A DNA stretch of 64,000 nt from contig CAVXCA010000029.1 in the NCBI GenBank assembly GCA_963759955.1, positions 1-64,000 on the forward strand. Reading direction: 5' to 3'. The notes below the pieces were generated by a model. The model did no database searches. It was not told where the DNA came from and worked only from the letters and a program-made list of their open reading frames with translations. A program made the translations under genes and the position numbers. Source of the stretch: Roseiarcus sp963759955 (GTDB lineage: Bacteria > Pseudomonadota > Alphaproteobacteria > Rhizobiales > Beijerinckiaceae). Of this stretch, positions 28,401 through 36,821 are shown one piece after another (position 1 is the stretch's first letter; each line of letters opens with the position of its first letter).

Positions 28401-28472
28401 ACGCTCTTGCCGCAAATCGCGAAAGAGTCCAATGTCCCGGCCGTTCGCGCTGTCCGAGCTCGGGAGTTTTTC

Positions 28473-29132
28473 GTGACCGCTTCGTCTACGCCCTCTGCCG
28501 TGTTACGCGCCGCGGCCGCGGCGTTCGCTTTCGCGCTGTTCTTCTCGGGCTCGACGCAAGCGCAAGAGGCGCCCAAGCCGGACCGGACGGTCGACATGGC
28601 GACGGTGCTGCAACCCGGACCGTTGCCGGAAATTTCGATCGGCGACCCCAAAGGCGTTCCCATCGTCGAATACGGCTCGCTTACCTGCCCGCATTGCGCG
28701 ACGTTCGATCGCGATGTCGTGCCGTCATTCAAAGCCAAGTATGTCGACACCGGCAAAGTGCGGTTCATCTTCCGCGAATTTTCGCGCAATCCACTCGACG
28801 TCGCGGGGTTCGTGCTGGCGCGCTGCGTCGGCGACGACAAGACGTTGGCGACAATCCAGCTGCTGTTCGCGGAACAGGACAAATGGGCGTTCGTCGCCAA
28901 TCCGCTCGAGGCGTTGATCGCCGCCATGCGCCCGACCGGCATGAGCCACGACAAGGCGATAGAGTGCTTGAAAAATCAGGCGCTGGCCGACGATATGACC
29001 AAGATCGTGCAGATGACGGAAGCGACGGTCAAGCTTACGGGAACGCCGACGTTCGTCATCGACGGCAAAGTCTACGAGGGCGAGCTGACCCTGAAGGACC
29101 TCGACGCGATCCTCAAGCCGCTGGTCAAATAG
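28473..29132 (+). CDS. DsbA-family periplasmic thiol oxidoreductase
   Basis: The 219-residue exported protein has a signal peptide (an Ala/Phe-rich hydrophobic core ending STQAQEA) and a DsbA-type thioredoxin fold with the redox motif CPHC at residues 72-75 within YGSLTCPHCATFDRDV. The conserved cis-Pro follows in TGTPTFVIDGKVYEG. It probably introduces or shuffles disulfides in periplasmic proteins. The start is the GTG at 28473, with GGGAG about 6 nt upstream; the longer frame from 28407 would bury the signal peptide. Confidence 0.9.
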   Translation: MTASSTPSAVLRAAAAAFAFALFFSGSTQAQEAPKPDRTVDMATVLQPGPLPEISIGDPKGVPIVEYGSLTCPHCATFDRDVVPSFKAKYVDTGKVRFIFREFSRNPLDVAGFVLARCVGDDKTLATIQLLFAEQDKWAFVANPLEALIAAMRPTGMSHDKAIECLKNQALADDMTKIVQMTEATVKLTGTPTFVIDGKVYEGELTLKDLDAILKPLVK

Positions 29133-29300
29133 CGCCTTTCGCGCAGGGCGAGGCTCGTCGCTCTTCGCCGGCGCCGCGGGGCGCCGCCTCCGCGGCGTCT
29201 CGACGCGCAATTGTTTGGCGCCATATTCGGCTGACGACTCTGTCGCGATTGTGCGCCTCGGCTCGCCTGCGGGTCGTCTTCAACTGGCGAAGCCGCCCGT

Positions 29301-31670
29301 TCAATTCGGGGCGCTCCATTTCCAATTGCGGATTTCCGGCATGTCCTGACCGTGCCGGGCGACATATTGTTTGTGCTCGATCAGTTTGTCCTTGAGCATT
29401 TGCTTGAGGTAGACGCCCTTGTCGCCGGTCTGCGGCAGGCGATCGATGGCGTCCATCACCAGATGGAAACGATCCAGATCGTTCAGCACCGTCATATCGA
29501 ACGGCGTGGTGATGGTGCCCTCTTCCTTGTAGCCGCGGACGTGCATGTTGTCGTGGTTGGCGCGGCGATAGGTCAGCCGGTGGATCAACCACGGGTAGCC
29601 ATGGAAAGCGAAGATCACCGGCTTGTCCTTGGTGAAGAGTTCGTCGAAATCGATGTCGGCCAACCCGTGCGGATGCTCGGTTCGCGGCTGAAGCTTCATC
29701 AGGTCGACGACGTTGACCACCCGTATCTTCAGGTCGGGCAAATGCTCGCGCATGATCGAGACGGCGGCGAGCGTCTCGAGCGTGGGCACGTCGCCGCAGC
29801 ACGCCATCACCACGTCGGGCGCGACGTTCTGGTCGTTGCTCGCCCACCGCCAGATGCCGATGCCTTCCGTGCAGTGGATGACCGCGGCGTCCATCGTCAG
29901 CCATTGCGGCGCCGGGTGTTTGCCGGCGATCACGACGTTGACGCAATGGCGGCTGCGCAGGCAGTGATCCATCACCGTCAGCAAGCAGTTTGCGTCCGGC
30001 GGGAGAAAGACCCGCACGATCTCGGCCTTCTTGTTCACGACATGGTCGATGAAACCGGGGTCTTGATGCGTAAAGCCATTGTGATCCTGGCGCCAGACGT
30101 GCGAGGCGAGCAAGTAATTCAACGAGGGGATCTTGCGTCGCCACGGCAGCTGCAACGTGACTTTCAGCCACTTGGCGTGCTGATTGAACATCGAATCGAC
30201 GATGTGGATGAACGCCTCGTAGCAGTTGAACAGGCCGTGGCGCCCAGTCAGCAGGTAGCCCTCCAGCCAGCCCTCGCATTGGTGCTCGCTGAGCATTTCC
30301 ATCACTCGGCCCGTGGGCGCGAGAAATTCGTCCGTCGGCTCGCTAGCGCCTTCCCACTGGCGATTTGTCACCTCAAAGAGCGCTTCGAGGCCGTTGGACA
30401 GCGTCTCGTCCGGGCCGAAGACGCGGAAGTTCCGCGGCTCGGCGTTCAGCTTCGCCACGTCGCGCAGGAAACGGCCGAGCACGTGGGTGTCGCCGACGCC
30501 GGGCGCGCCGGGCGAAGAGACCTCGACCGCGTAGTCGCGGAAATTTGGCATCCTCAGGTCCCGCGGCCGAACGCCGCCATTGGCCTGCGGGTTCGCGCCC
30601 ATGCGCCGCTCGCCCTTGGGCGCGAGTTCGGCGAGTTCCGGCCTCAGGCGACCCTGCTCGTCGAAGAGCTCCTCCGGCCGATAGCTCCTCAGCCAATCTT
30701 CCAGTTGCTTGAGGTGCTCGGGATGGGCGGCCGGGTCGGAAAGCGGCACCTGATGCGCTCGGAAGGTCCCTTCGACCGGCAGGCCGTCGACTACCTTCGG
30801 GCCGGTCCAGCCTTTGGGCGAATTGAGCACGATCATCGGCCAGCGTGGCCGTTCGGATTTGCCGTCGACGCGGGCGTCGCGCTGGATTTCTTTGATCCGC
30901 CCGACGACCGCGTCGAGCGTCGCGGCCATCGCCTCGTGCATCGGTTCGGGCTCATGCCCCTCGACGAAGTAGGGGGTCCACCCGTAGCCGCGCAGCAACT
31001 GTTCCAGTTCCTCGCGGGTGATGCGGGCGAGGATCGTCGGGTTGGCGATCTTATAGCCGTTGAGATGCAGGATCGGCAGCACCGCGCCGTCGGTCGCCGG
31101 ATCGAGGAACTTGTTCGAATGCCATGCGGTCGCCAGCGGACCCGTCTCCGCCTCGCCGTCGCCGACGACGCAGGCGACGATGAGATCGGGATTGTCGAAC
31201 ACGGCTCCGAACGAATGGCTGAGCGAATAGCCCAGTTCGCCGCCCTCGTGAATCGAGCCCGGGCACTCCGGCGAGGCGTGGCTCGGAATTCCTCCCGGAA
31301 ACGAAAACTGAATAAAGAGCTTCCGAAGTCCGGCCTCATCCTGGCTGATGTCGGGATAGATCTCGCTATACGTGCCCTCGAGATACGTGTTGGCCACGAC
31401 GGCCGGGCCGCCGTGCCCGGGGCCGGAGACGTAAATCATGTCGAGGTCGTATTTCTTGATGACCCGGTTCAAGTGCGCATAAACGAAATTCTGCCCGGGG
31501 GTGGTGCCCCAGTGTCCCAGCAGCATGCGCTTCACGTCCGCGAGGGCCAGCGGCCGCTTCAGCAGCGGATTGTCGTAAAGATAAATCTGGCCGACCGACA
31601 GATAGTTGGCGGCGCGCCAGTAGGCGTCGATCTTGTGGAGCTGGTCGGCAGAAAGAGTTCCCGTCTTCAT
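29301..31670 (-). CDS. xfp: Xylulose-5-phosphate/fructose-6-phosphate phosphoketolase
   Basis: The thiamine-diphosphate enzyme splits xylulose 5-phosphate or fructose 6-phosphate with phosphate to acetyl phosphate plus a shorter sugar phosphate. The 789-residue sequence shows the family's hallmark blocks: YLSVGQIYLYDNPLL, HWGTTPGQNFVYAHLNR, GPGHGGPAVVANTYLEGTY, EGGELGYSLSHSFGAVFDNP and VVGDGEAETGPLA (cofactor site). I chose the ATG at 31670 because a GAGGGGGG run lies upstream at suitable distance. Phosphoketolase occurs in several methylotrophs and lactic bacteria; here it may provide acetyl units. Its own promoter probably lies in the 150 bp after the NrsF-like gene. Confidence 0.95.
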   Translation of the reverse strand: MKTGTLSADQLHKIDAYWRAANYLSVGQIYLYDNPLLKRPLALADVKRMLLGHWGTTPGQNFVYAHLNRVIKKYDLDMIYVSGPGHGGPAVVANTYLEGTYSEIYPDISQDEAGLRKLFIQFSFPGGIPSHASPECPGSIHEGGELGYSLSHSFGAVFDNPDLIVACVVGDGEAETGPLATAWHSNKFLDPATDGAVLPILHLNGYKIANPTILARITREELEQLLRGYGWTPYFVEGHEPEPMHEAMAATLDAVVGRIKEIQRDARVDGKSERPRWPMIVLNSPKGWTGPKVVDGLPVEGTFRAHQVPLSDPAAHPEHLKQLEDWLRSYRPEELFDEQGRLRPELAELAPKGERRMGANPQANGGVRPRDLRMPNFRDYAVEVSSPGAPGVGDTHVLGRFLRDVAKLNAEPRNFRVFGPDETLSNGLEALFEVTNRQWEGASEPTDEFLAPTGRVMEMLSEHQCEGWLEGYLLTGRHGLFNCYEAFIHIVDSMFNQHAKWLKVTLQLPWRRKIPSLNYLLASHVWRQDHNGFTHQDPGFIDHVVNKKAEIVRVFLPPDANCLLTVMDHCLRSRHCVNVVIAGKHPAPQWLTMDAAVIHCTEGIGIWRWASNDQNVAPDVVMACCGDVPTLETLAAVSIMREHLPDLKIRVVNVVDLMKLQPRTEHPHGLADIDFDELFTKDKPVIFAFHGYPWLIHRLTYRRANHDNMHVRGYKEEGTITTPFDMTVLNDLDRFHLVMDAIDRLPQTGDKGVYLKQMLKDKLIEHKQYVARHGQDMPEIRNWKWSAPN

Positions 31671-31820
31671 GGCTCGACCCCCCTCTTTTGCCGGAGCCAA
31701 TCCGATCGGTTCGCCCCGTCATGTGCGAACGGCGCCAGCGTGCAGGCGGAGCCGGCCCATACCTAACGACCGCGCTGTTCGCGAGCCGCACTCACCGCAA
31801 TCAAGTATGGAGTCGAACGC

Positions 31821-32459
31821 TCACCACTGCAAGAACCGCCGCCCGGCGAGCGCGCCGACGGCGACGACGATGAGGGTGGCGAGCGGATACCAGCTGGCGA
31901 CGAACAGCGGCGAATCGTCGGTGCAATTGCTCGCGTAGATCGTCGCCGCCACGCCCGCCGCCGCCGCGCCCGCGAGCGCGCCGCTCAAGGCCGGATGCTG
32001 CGGCGCGCCGGCCCGCATGGCGAAGATCAGCGCCGCCAGCGGCGGGATCGACAGCAGCGGGATCAGCGACAGGCAGTGCAGCGAGTTGGTCCCGATCAGG
32101 CGCGTCCCCCACAGATCCGGCGGAACGAGCATGAGTTCGGCGACGACCGCGCCGCCGAGCAGCACGAACGGCGCGACGAGCAGCAGCGCCAGCGCGCCGG
32201 GACGGGCGTCTGGCCGCATCAGCCGCCAGGACAGCAGCGCGGAGGGCGCCAGCAGCGTCAACGTGTCGACGAATTTGAGATCGAAGCGGACGGTTCGCGC
32301 CGCCTCGGCGATATCCGGCCGCGGTCCCAGGGCGGCCATGAACACGGCGAGGCTCACCGCCGCGCCGACCGCCAGCGCGAAGATCACCCGCCTTCCCAGA
32401 TGGATCGGCGGCGGGACCGGATCGGCCGCGAGCGAATTGATGAGATCGGCAGTCTTCAT
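31821..32459 (-). CDS. nrsF: NrsF-family (DUF1109) anti-sigma factor
   Basis: The 212-residue protein has a short N-terminal cytoplasmic part (MKTADLINSLAADP) and six hydrophobic segments, the layout of NrsF/DUF1109 proteins that hold SigF-type ECF factors inactive at the membrane. Two Cys residues lie near the C-terminal membrane segments (NSLHCLSL, ASNCTDD); conserved cysteines in NrsF are known to be needed for release of the sigma factor under metal or oxidative stress. Its ATG overlaps the sigma stop (ATGA, 32456-32459), the usual sigma/anti-sigma coupling. The longer frame to 32477 is not needed. Confidence 0.88.
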   Translation of the reverse strand: MKTADLINSLAADPVPPPIHLGRRVIFALAVGAAVSLAVFMAALGPRPDIAEAARTVRFDLKFVDTLTLLAPSALLSWRLMRPDARPGALALLLVAPFVLLGGAVVAELMLVPPDLWGTRLIGTNSLHCLSLIPLLSIPPLAALIFAMRAGAPQHPALSGALAGAAAAGVAATIYASNCTDDSPLFVASWYPLATLIVVAVGALAGRRFLQW

Positions 32460-33025
32460 TGCGTGGCGCTCCGCCAAGCCGCGGCGAGAGATTTCAACGC
32501 GCGATGCAGGGCGACGCGCACCGCGACTTCGGTCATCGAAAGCCGCGCCGCGGTCGCGGCGATCGACTGGCCGTCGAGCGAGATCGCGGTCACGATATCG
32601 CGCTGACGCGGCGCCAGCTTTTGCATGACGCGCTCGATGTCGCTGCGCATATGCGGGTCCTCCGCCTCCGGGGCGGCGAGCACGGCCTCGAAATCCTCGA
32701 TCGGTTCGGAGCGCCGCGCGCCGCGCCGCCGCATCGCGTCGATGATCTTATGACGCGCGATCGCGTTGACCCAGGGAGCGACCCTGGGGCCGCCATCCCA
32801 GGTGTGCCGCTTCAGATGGATCGCCAACAGAGTCTCTTGCACGACATCCTCGATATCCGCGTCGCCGAGCCGCATCCGCGAAAACGCCCCTCGCGCCATC
32901 GCGCGCACCGCCCGGCCGATCTCCTCGAGCAACCGACGATAGGTCGCCTCGTCGCCCTTGAGGGCGGCGCGCATCATCGGCGCCCATTTGTCGTCGCCGG
33001 GACCGTCGGCCGGTTCCACGCTCAT
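32456..33025 (-). CDS. sigF: ECF RNA polymerase sigma factor (SigF type)
   Basis: The 189-residue sigma factor has region 2 (RMRLGDADIEDVVQETLLAIHLKRHTW) and region 4 (KLAPRQRDIVTAI and SIAATAARLSMTEVAVRVALHRALKSL). Together with the NrsF partner and the divergent MNIO operon this is the arrangement of Caulobacter SigF. The start is probably the ATG at 33025: the putative -10 element CGAAGG ends only 4 bp before it, so the transcript would be leaderless, and the longer frame to 33049 overlaps that element. It probably drives its own operon and the divergent one in response to metal or oxidative stress. Confidence 0.9.
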   Translation of the reverse strand: MSVEPADGPGDDKWAPMMRAALKGDEATYRRLLEEIGRAVRAMARGAFSRMRLGDADIEDVVQETLLAIHLKRHTWDGGPRVAPWVNAIARHKIIDAMRRRGARRSEPIEDFEAVLAAPEAEDPHMRSDIERVMQKLAPRQRDIVTAISLDGQSIAATAARLSMTEVAVRVALHRALKSLAAAWRSATQ

Positions 33026-33029
33026 TCGT

Positions 33030-33056
33030 CCTTCGCCCCATCGCGACAAATGTTAC
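33030..33056 (-). promoter_or_regulatory. Predicted ECF (SigF-type) promoter of the sigma/anti-sigma operon
   Basis: On the minus strand GTAACA (33056-33051) is followed after 15 bp by CGAAGG (33035-33030). This closely matches the divergent element on the plus strand and the GTAAC/CGAA layout known for SigF promoters. It would give autoregulated, essentially leaderless transcription of the sigma gene. Confidence 0.65.
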
Positions 33057-33112
33057 GAGCGAAGCGGAACCTTTTTCATCGAAAAGGCTCCCAGACTCGT
33101 TTCGACCGCCCT

Positions 33113-33140
33113 GTAACACGCGGCGCGCCCGGCGCGAAGA
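33113..33140 (+). promoter_or_regulatory. Predicted ECF (SigF-type) promoter of the MNIO operon
   Basis: GTAACA (33113-33118) and CGAAGA (33135-33140) are spaced by 16 bp, facing the MNIO gene, with about 40 bp left for a leader containing AGGAGG before the ATG at 33187. Its mirror partner is on the minus strand 57 bp away. Confidence 0.65.
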
Positions 33141-33186
33141 CGCTGGCGAACGTCAACCGCGGCGCCGGGCCGCTAGGAGGAAACCA

Positions 33187-34089
33187 ATGTCCGTTTCGCC
33201 CCCCACCCCCGTGCGCGTCGCCGCGCCCCTGCCCGATCGCGGCGGCGTCGGCCTGAAGGCCGACCACGTCGAGCAAGTTCTCGCCGAGCGGCCGGATCTC
33301 GGATTTTTCGAAGTTCACGCCGAAAATTATATGGGCGACGGCGGACCGGCGCACCGCCGGCTGGAGGCGATCCGGGCGCTTTACCCCCTCTCCCTGCACG
33401 GCGTCGGCCTCTCGATCGGCTCGCCCAAGCCCCTCGACAAGGACCATCTGAAGCGCCTGGCCGCGCTCGCCAAGCGCTACGAGCCCGGCCTGTTCTCGGA
33501 GCATCTGGCCTGGTCGAGCCACAATCAGGGCTTCCTCAACGACCTTCTGCCGCTGCCCTACACCAGGGAAACACTCGCGACGGTGTGCGACCACATCGAT
33601 CAGACCCAGGAGACGCTGGGCCGCCGCATGCTGCTCGAAAACCCCTCGACCTACGTCTTGTTCGCGCAAAGCACGATTTCCGAGACCGATTTCGTCACCG
33701 AGATCGCGCGCCGCACCGGTTGCGGGCTGCTGCTCGACGTCAACAACGTCATCGTCTCCACGACCAATCACGGCCTCGATCCGATCGCCTATCTCGACGC
33801 CTATCCGCTGCGCCATGTCGAAGAAATTCATCTCGCCGGCTATGCCGACGCGCAAGACGACGCCGGGCGCCCGCTGCTGATCGACGCCCACGATTCGCCG
33901 GTGCGCGATCACGTCTGGGCGCTCTACGCCGAGGCGATCCGGCGCGTCGGCCCAACGCCGACCCTGATCGAATGGGACAACGACGTGCCGGTCTGGCCGG
34001 TGCTGCTCGCCGAGGCGCGCCTCGCCGAACTGACCATGGCGCGCGTTCTCGCCACGTCCAAAGAGGAAGGGCTCCGTCATGCCGTTTGA
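33187..34089 (+). CDS. MNIO-family (DUF692) multinuclear iron oxidase, BufB-like
   Basis: The 300-residue TIM-barrel protein belongs to the DUF692 family, which includes MbnB and BufB; characterised members use two or three iron ions to modify Cys or Asp residues of ribosomal peptides. Candidate ligands are visible in order: GFFEVHAENYM, LSLHGVGLSIGS, EHLAWSSH, MLLENPSTYV, GLLLDVNNV, EEIHLAGYA, IDAHDSPV and LIEWDNDVP. AGGAGG about 7 nt upstream fixes the start. It is followed by an overlapping DUF2063 partner and DoxX. In bufferin-type operons the substrate (DUF2282, BufA) is usually encoded just upstream; here there is no room for it. Confidence 0.9.
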   Translation: MSVSPPTPVRVAAPLPDRGGVGLKADHVEQVLAERPDLGFFEVHAENYMGDGGPAHRRLEAIRALYPLSLHGVGLSIGSPKPLDKDHLKRLAALAKRYEPGLFSEHLAWSSHNQGFLNDLLPLPYTRETLATVCDHIDQTQETLGRRMLLENPSTYVLFAQSTISETDFVTEIARRTGCGLLLDVNNVIVSTTNHGLDPIAYLDAYPLRHVEEIHLAGYADAQDDAGRPLLIDAHDSPVRDHVWALYAEAIRRVGPTPTLIEWDNDVPVWPVLLAEARLAELTMARVLATSKEEGLRHAV

Positions 34090-34831
34090 AGCGACGATCG
34101 ACGCATTCGCGCAAGCGTTGAGCGACCCGGCGCGGCCCGTTCCGCCGCAAACCAGAGGACGCGAGGGGCGCCCCGACGCGCGCCGCTTCGCCGTCTACCG
34201 CAACAATGTCGCGGTCGGGCTCATCGGGGCGATCGAGGCGCGCTATCCGGTCGTGCGGCGCCTCGTCGGCGACGCGTTCTTTCGCGCCATGGCGGGCGCC
34301 TTCGTCGCCGCCGAGAAGCCGCGCTCGCCGGTGCTGATCCATTACGGCGCGGAGTTTCCCGACTTCATCGCCGGGTTCGAGCCGGCGCGGGAGATCGCTT
34401 ATCTCTCGGACGTCGCGCAGCTCGAAAGCGCCTGGGTCGAGGCCTATCACGCCGCCGAGGCGCCTGCGCTCGCGCTCGAAGCGATCGGCGCTATCGACCC
34501 CGAGGATTTCGGCGGTCTGAGGTTTTCTCCCCATCCGGCGGCGCGGCTGCTGCGCTTTTCCTATCCCGCCGCCTCGATCTGGGCCGCCCATCAGGGAGAA
34601 GGCGAGCCGCGCCCGCCCGAAGTCTGGCGCGCCGAAGAGGCGCTCGTCACGCGGCCCGAGGCCGACGTCTTGGTGCGCGTCCTGCCGCCCGGCGGCTACG
34701 CTTTGGCCCGCGCCCTGTTCGCCGGCGCGAGCCTCGCCGAGGCGGCAGACGCGTCCGGTGGCGAAGGCTTCGACGCCGGTTCTCACCTCGTCGGCCTGAT
34801 CGAGGCCGGCGCGTTCCAATCGCTGCGCTGA
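34079..34831 (+). CDS. DUF2063 partner protein (BufC/HvfC-like)
   Basis: The 250-residue protein has the DUF2063 N-terminal domain (an FAVYRNNVAVGLIGAIEARYPVVRRLVGDAFFRAM block at residues 35-70) and a C-terminal winged-helix-like part. In MNIO systems this partner binds the precursor peptide and brings it to the oxidase (BufC, HvfC, MbnC analogues). Its start lies 11 bp inside the MNIO gene, so synthesis is coupled. The conserved Tyr-Pro-x-V and LIHYG segments match the family. No membrane segment or signal peptide is present, so it acts in the cytoplasm. Confidence 0.88.
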   Translation: MPFEATIDAFAQALSDPARPVPPQTRGREGRPDARRFAVYRNNVAVGLIGAIEARYPVVRRLVGDAFFRAMAGAFVAAEKPRSPVLIHYGAEFPDFIAGFEPAREIAYLSDVAQLESAWVEAYHAAEAPALALEAIGAIDPEDFGGLRFSPHPAARLLRFSYPAASIWAAHQGEGEPRPPEVWRAEEALVTRPEADVLVRVLPPGGYALARALFAGASLAEAADASGGEGFDAGSHLVGLIEAGAFQSLR

Positions 34832-34843
34832 AGGAGAAACCCG

Positions 34844-35344
34844 ATGACCACGAATTCCATCGCCGCAGGCGGAGCGGCCGCCAACCCGATCGCCCGCTTC
34901 ACCGGCGCCCTGTTCGGCCTCGTGCCGATCTCGCTGACGACGCTCGTCCTGCGCATCGCGCTGGCGCTGCCGTTCCTGCGGGCCGGTCAGACCGATTGGG
35001 ACGGCTGGTTCGACCTGTCCTTTGGCGTCAAGGCGCGTTTCGCCGACTTGCGGCTGCATTGGTTCGGCGCGGAATATCCCTTCCCCCAACCCGACCTGAT
35101 GGCCTTGGCCGCCGGCGTGGCGGAGGTGGCGTTGCCAACACTGCTGATTGTCGGCCTGGGCACGCGCTACGCGGCGCTTGGCCTTCTCATTATGACGGGC
35201 GTGATCCAGCTGACCTTTCCCGAGGGGTGGGCGAATTTCCACCTCTACTGGGCGTCGCTGGCGCTCGCGATCCTGACCTTCGGGCCTGGCAAGGTCGCGC
35301 TCGACTATGTGCTGGGGCTGGACCGAGGGTCGCGGGGCCATTGA
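34844..35344 (+). CDS. DoxX-family membrane protein
   Basis: The 166-residue protein has four hydrophobic segments in the DoxX/DoxD pattern, with an LRIALALPFLRAG start, an LGTRYAALGLLIMTGVIQLTFP third segment and an HLYWASLALAILTFGPGKVALD ending. DoxX proteins close many MNIO/DUF2063 operons and are proposed to help redox or export steps; the exact function is unsettled. AGGAG about 7 nt upstream supports the ATG, and the gene begins 12 bp after the DUF2063 stop, so it shares the SigF-type promoter. Confidence 0.85.
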   Translation: MTTNSIAAGGAAANPIARFTGALFGLVPISLTTLVLRIALALPFLRAGQTDWDGWFDLSFGVKARFADLRLHWFGAEYPFPQPDLMALAAGVAEVALPTLLIVGLGTRYAALGLLIMTGVIQLTFPEGWANFHLYWASLALAILTFGPGKVALDYVLGLDRGSRGH

Positions 35345-35477
35345 GCCGCCCGAAGCCAGGAATTCCCTCCTCCTTTGTAGGCAGAGAATTCGCGCAGCTT
35401 ATCCTTGTCGGCATCGCTCGACCGGAGCAAAGTGAATTCAATATTCGCGGCTTCCGCCACCAAGAGCTTGGCCACGC

Positions 35478-36773
35478 ATGACCGCTGGCGCATCAGACGC
35501 ACCCGCTGTACGTTCGCGGTTCTCTGCACGACCGTTTTCCGCTTTCGAGTGGACGATTGCGCTACGCTGTCTGCGCGTTCGGCGTCGGTGCAATTCCGTG
35601 TCGGAGATCGTCCGCTTCGCGTTTCTTGTCGTAGTCCTCGGCGTCGCGGCGCTGATCGTCCTGATGTCGGTGATGAACGGCTTTCGCCGCGAACTGCTCG
35701 AAAGGACTTCGGACATTAACGGCCACATGTTCCTTCACGAAGCCGATGCGCCGATGACCGACTATCGCGCCGTGGCGAGACGCGTCGGCGAAATTCCAGG
35801 GATCTCGCTCGCGGCGCCGCTGGTCGAGGGGCAGGCGCTCGCGTTATCGCCGACCAATTCATTCGGCGTGCTCGTGCGCGGGATCGACGAGGCGGACTTA
35901 CGCCGCCTGCCCGGAGTCGTCGGCAAGACCAAGGCCGGCGCACTCGACAGCTTCGACAATGGCGGAGGGGCCGTCATCGGCTCCAAGCTCGCCGAGCGTT
36001 TGAACCTGCACATCGGCAACAGAATCACGATTGTTTCGCCGCGCGGCGCACAGACACCGGACGGATTGGCGCCGCGCGTCGAAGCCTACACCGTGACTGC
36101 GATAATCGAGAGCGGCATGTCGAATTACGATGCCGTTTTGGTCTTCTTGCCCCTCGCCGAGGCGCAAGTTCTTTTCAGTCTCGACGGCCGGGCCAGCGCC
36201 ATCGAGGTCTATGTCGACGATCCCGAAGATATGGACGCGGTCCACGCTCGCGTCGAAACCGCGCTGCGGCGCCCGATAACGATGACCGACTGGCGAAAGC
36301 TCAACAAGGGCACGATCGAATACCTGAACGCCCGGAGCAATGCGGCGTTCCTGATCCTTTCGCTCATTGTGTTCGCGGCGCTCAATGCCACCACCAGCCT
36401 GATATTGCTCGCGCCAGACAAAGCGCCCGGCGTTGCGGTCTTGCGGGCGATGGGCGCGACGCGCGGCGCAATTCTACGCGTTTTCGCTATCGCCGCGGCC
36501 ACAATCGGAATCTTCGGCGCGCTCGCCGGCGCGGGTCTCGGTTTACTCATCGCCTACAACGTCGAGCTGATCCGCAAGGCGTCGAGCTGGCTCGCCGGCG
36601 TAAATTTGTCGCCTTCCGAGTATTATTACCTCTCGCAACTGCCCTCGCGAGTCGAAGCGCGCGACGTCATCGCCGTTGTTCTGCTGACGCTGTTTCTCTC
36701 GCTTGCCGCGACGATCTACCCCTGTTGGCGGGCGGCGCCGCTTGATCCCATCGGGGCGTCCCGAAGCGAGTGA
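35478..36773 (+). CDS. LolC/LolE-like ABC transporter permease (orphan)
   Basis: The 431-residue protein shares the layout of lipoprotein-releasing permeases: one N-terminal transmembrane helix with the signature LGVAALIVLMSVMNGFRRELL, a large periplasmic MacB-like domain (residues about 75-280), and three C-terminal helices with ALNATTSLILLAPDKAPGVAVLRAMGATRGAILRVF, the FtsX-type coupling region. No ATPase (LolD) gene is adjacent, unlike the usual lolCDE order, so it may be a paralogue that borrows an ATPase. The start is uncertain; conserved sequence begins near residue 22. Confidence 0.85.
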   Translation: MTAGASDAPAVRSRFSARPFSAFEWTIALRCLRVRRRCNSVSEIVRFAFLVVVLGVAALIVLMSVMNGFRRELLERTSDINGHMFLHEADAPMTDYRAVARRVGEIPGISLAAPLVEGQALALSPTNSFGVLVRGIDEADLRRLPGVVGKTKAGALDSFDNGGGAVIGSKLAERLNLHIGNRITIVSPRGAQTPDGLAPRVEAYTVTAIIESGMSNYDAVLVFLPLAEAQVLFSLDGRASAIEVYVDDPEDMDAVHARVETALRRPITMTDWRKLNKGTIEYLNARSNAAFLILSLIVFAALNATTSLILLAPDKAPGVAVLRAMGATRGAILRVFAIAAATIGIFGALAGAGLGLLIAYNVELIRKASSWLAGVNLSPSEYYYLSQLPSRVEARDVIAVVLLTLFLSLAATIYPCWRAAPLDPIGASRSE

Positions 36774-36821
36774 TTCGGGCTGATGCGCAGCCGTGCGCCG
36801 CGCCCTCCTCCTGTCGCACCC

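Noticed and set aside
35305..35529. 74-residue minus-strand frame between DoxX and the LolC-like gene, considered as a missing precursor for the MNIO enzyme
   Set aside because: Only one Cys, no signal peptide, wrong orientation for the operon, and it overlaps the end of the DoxX gene.
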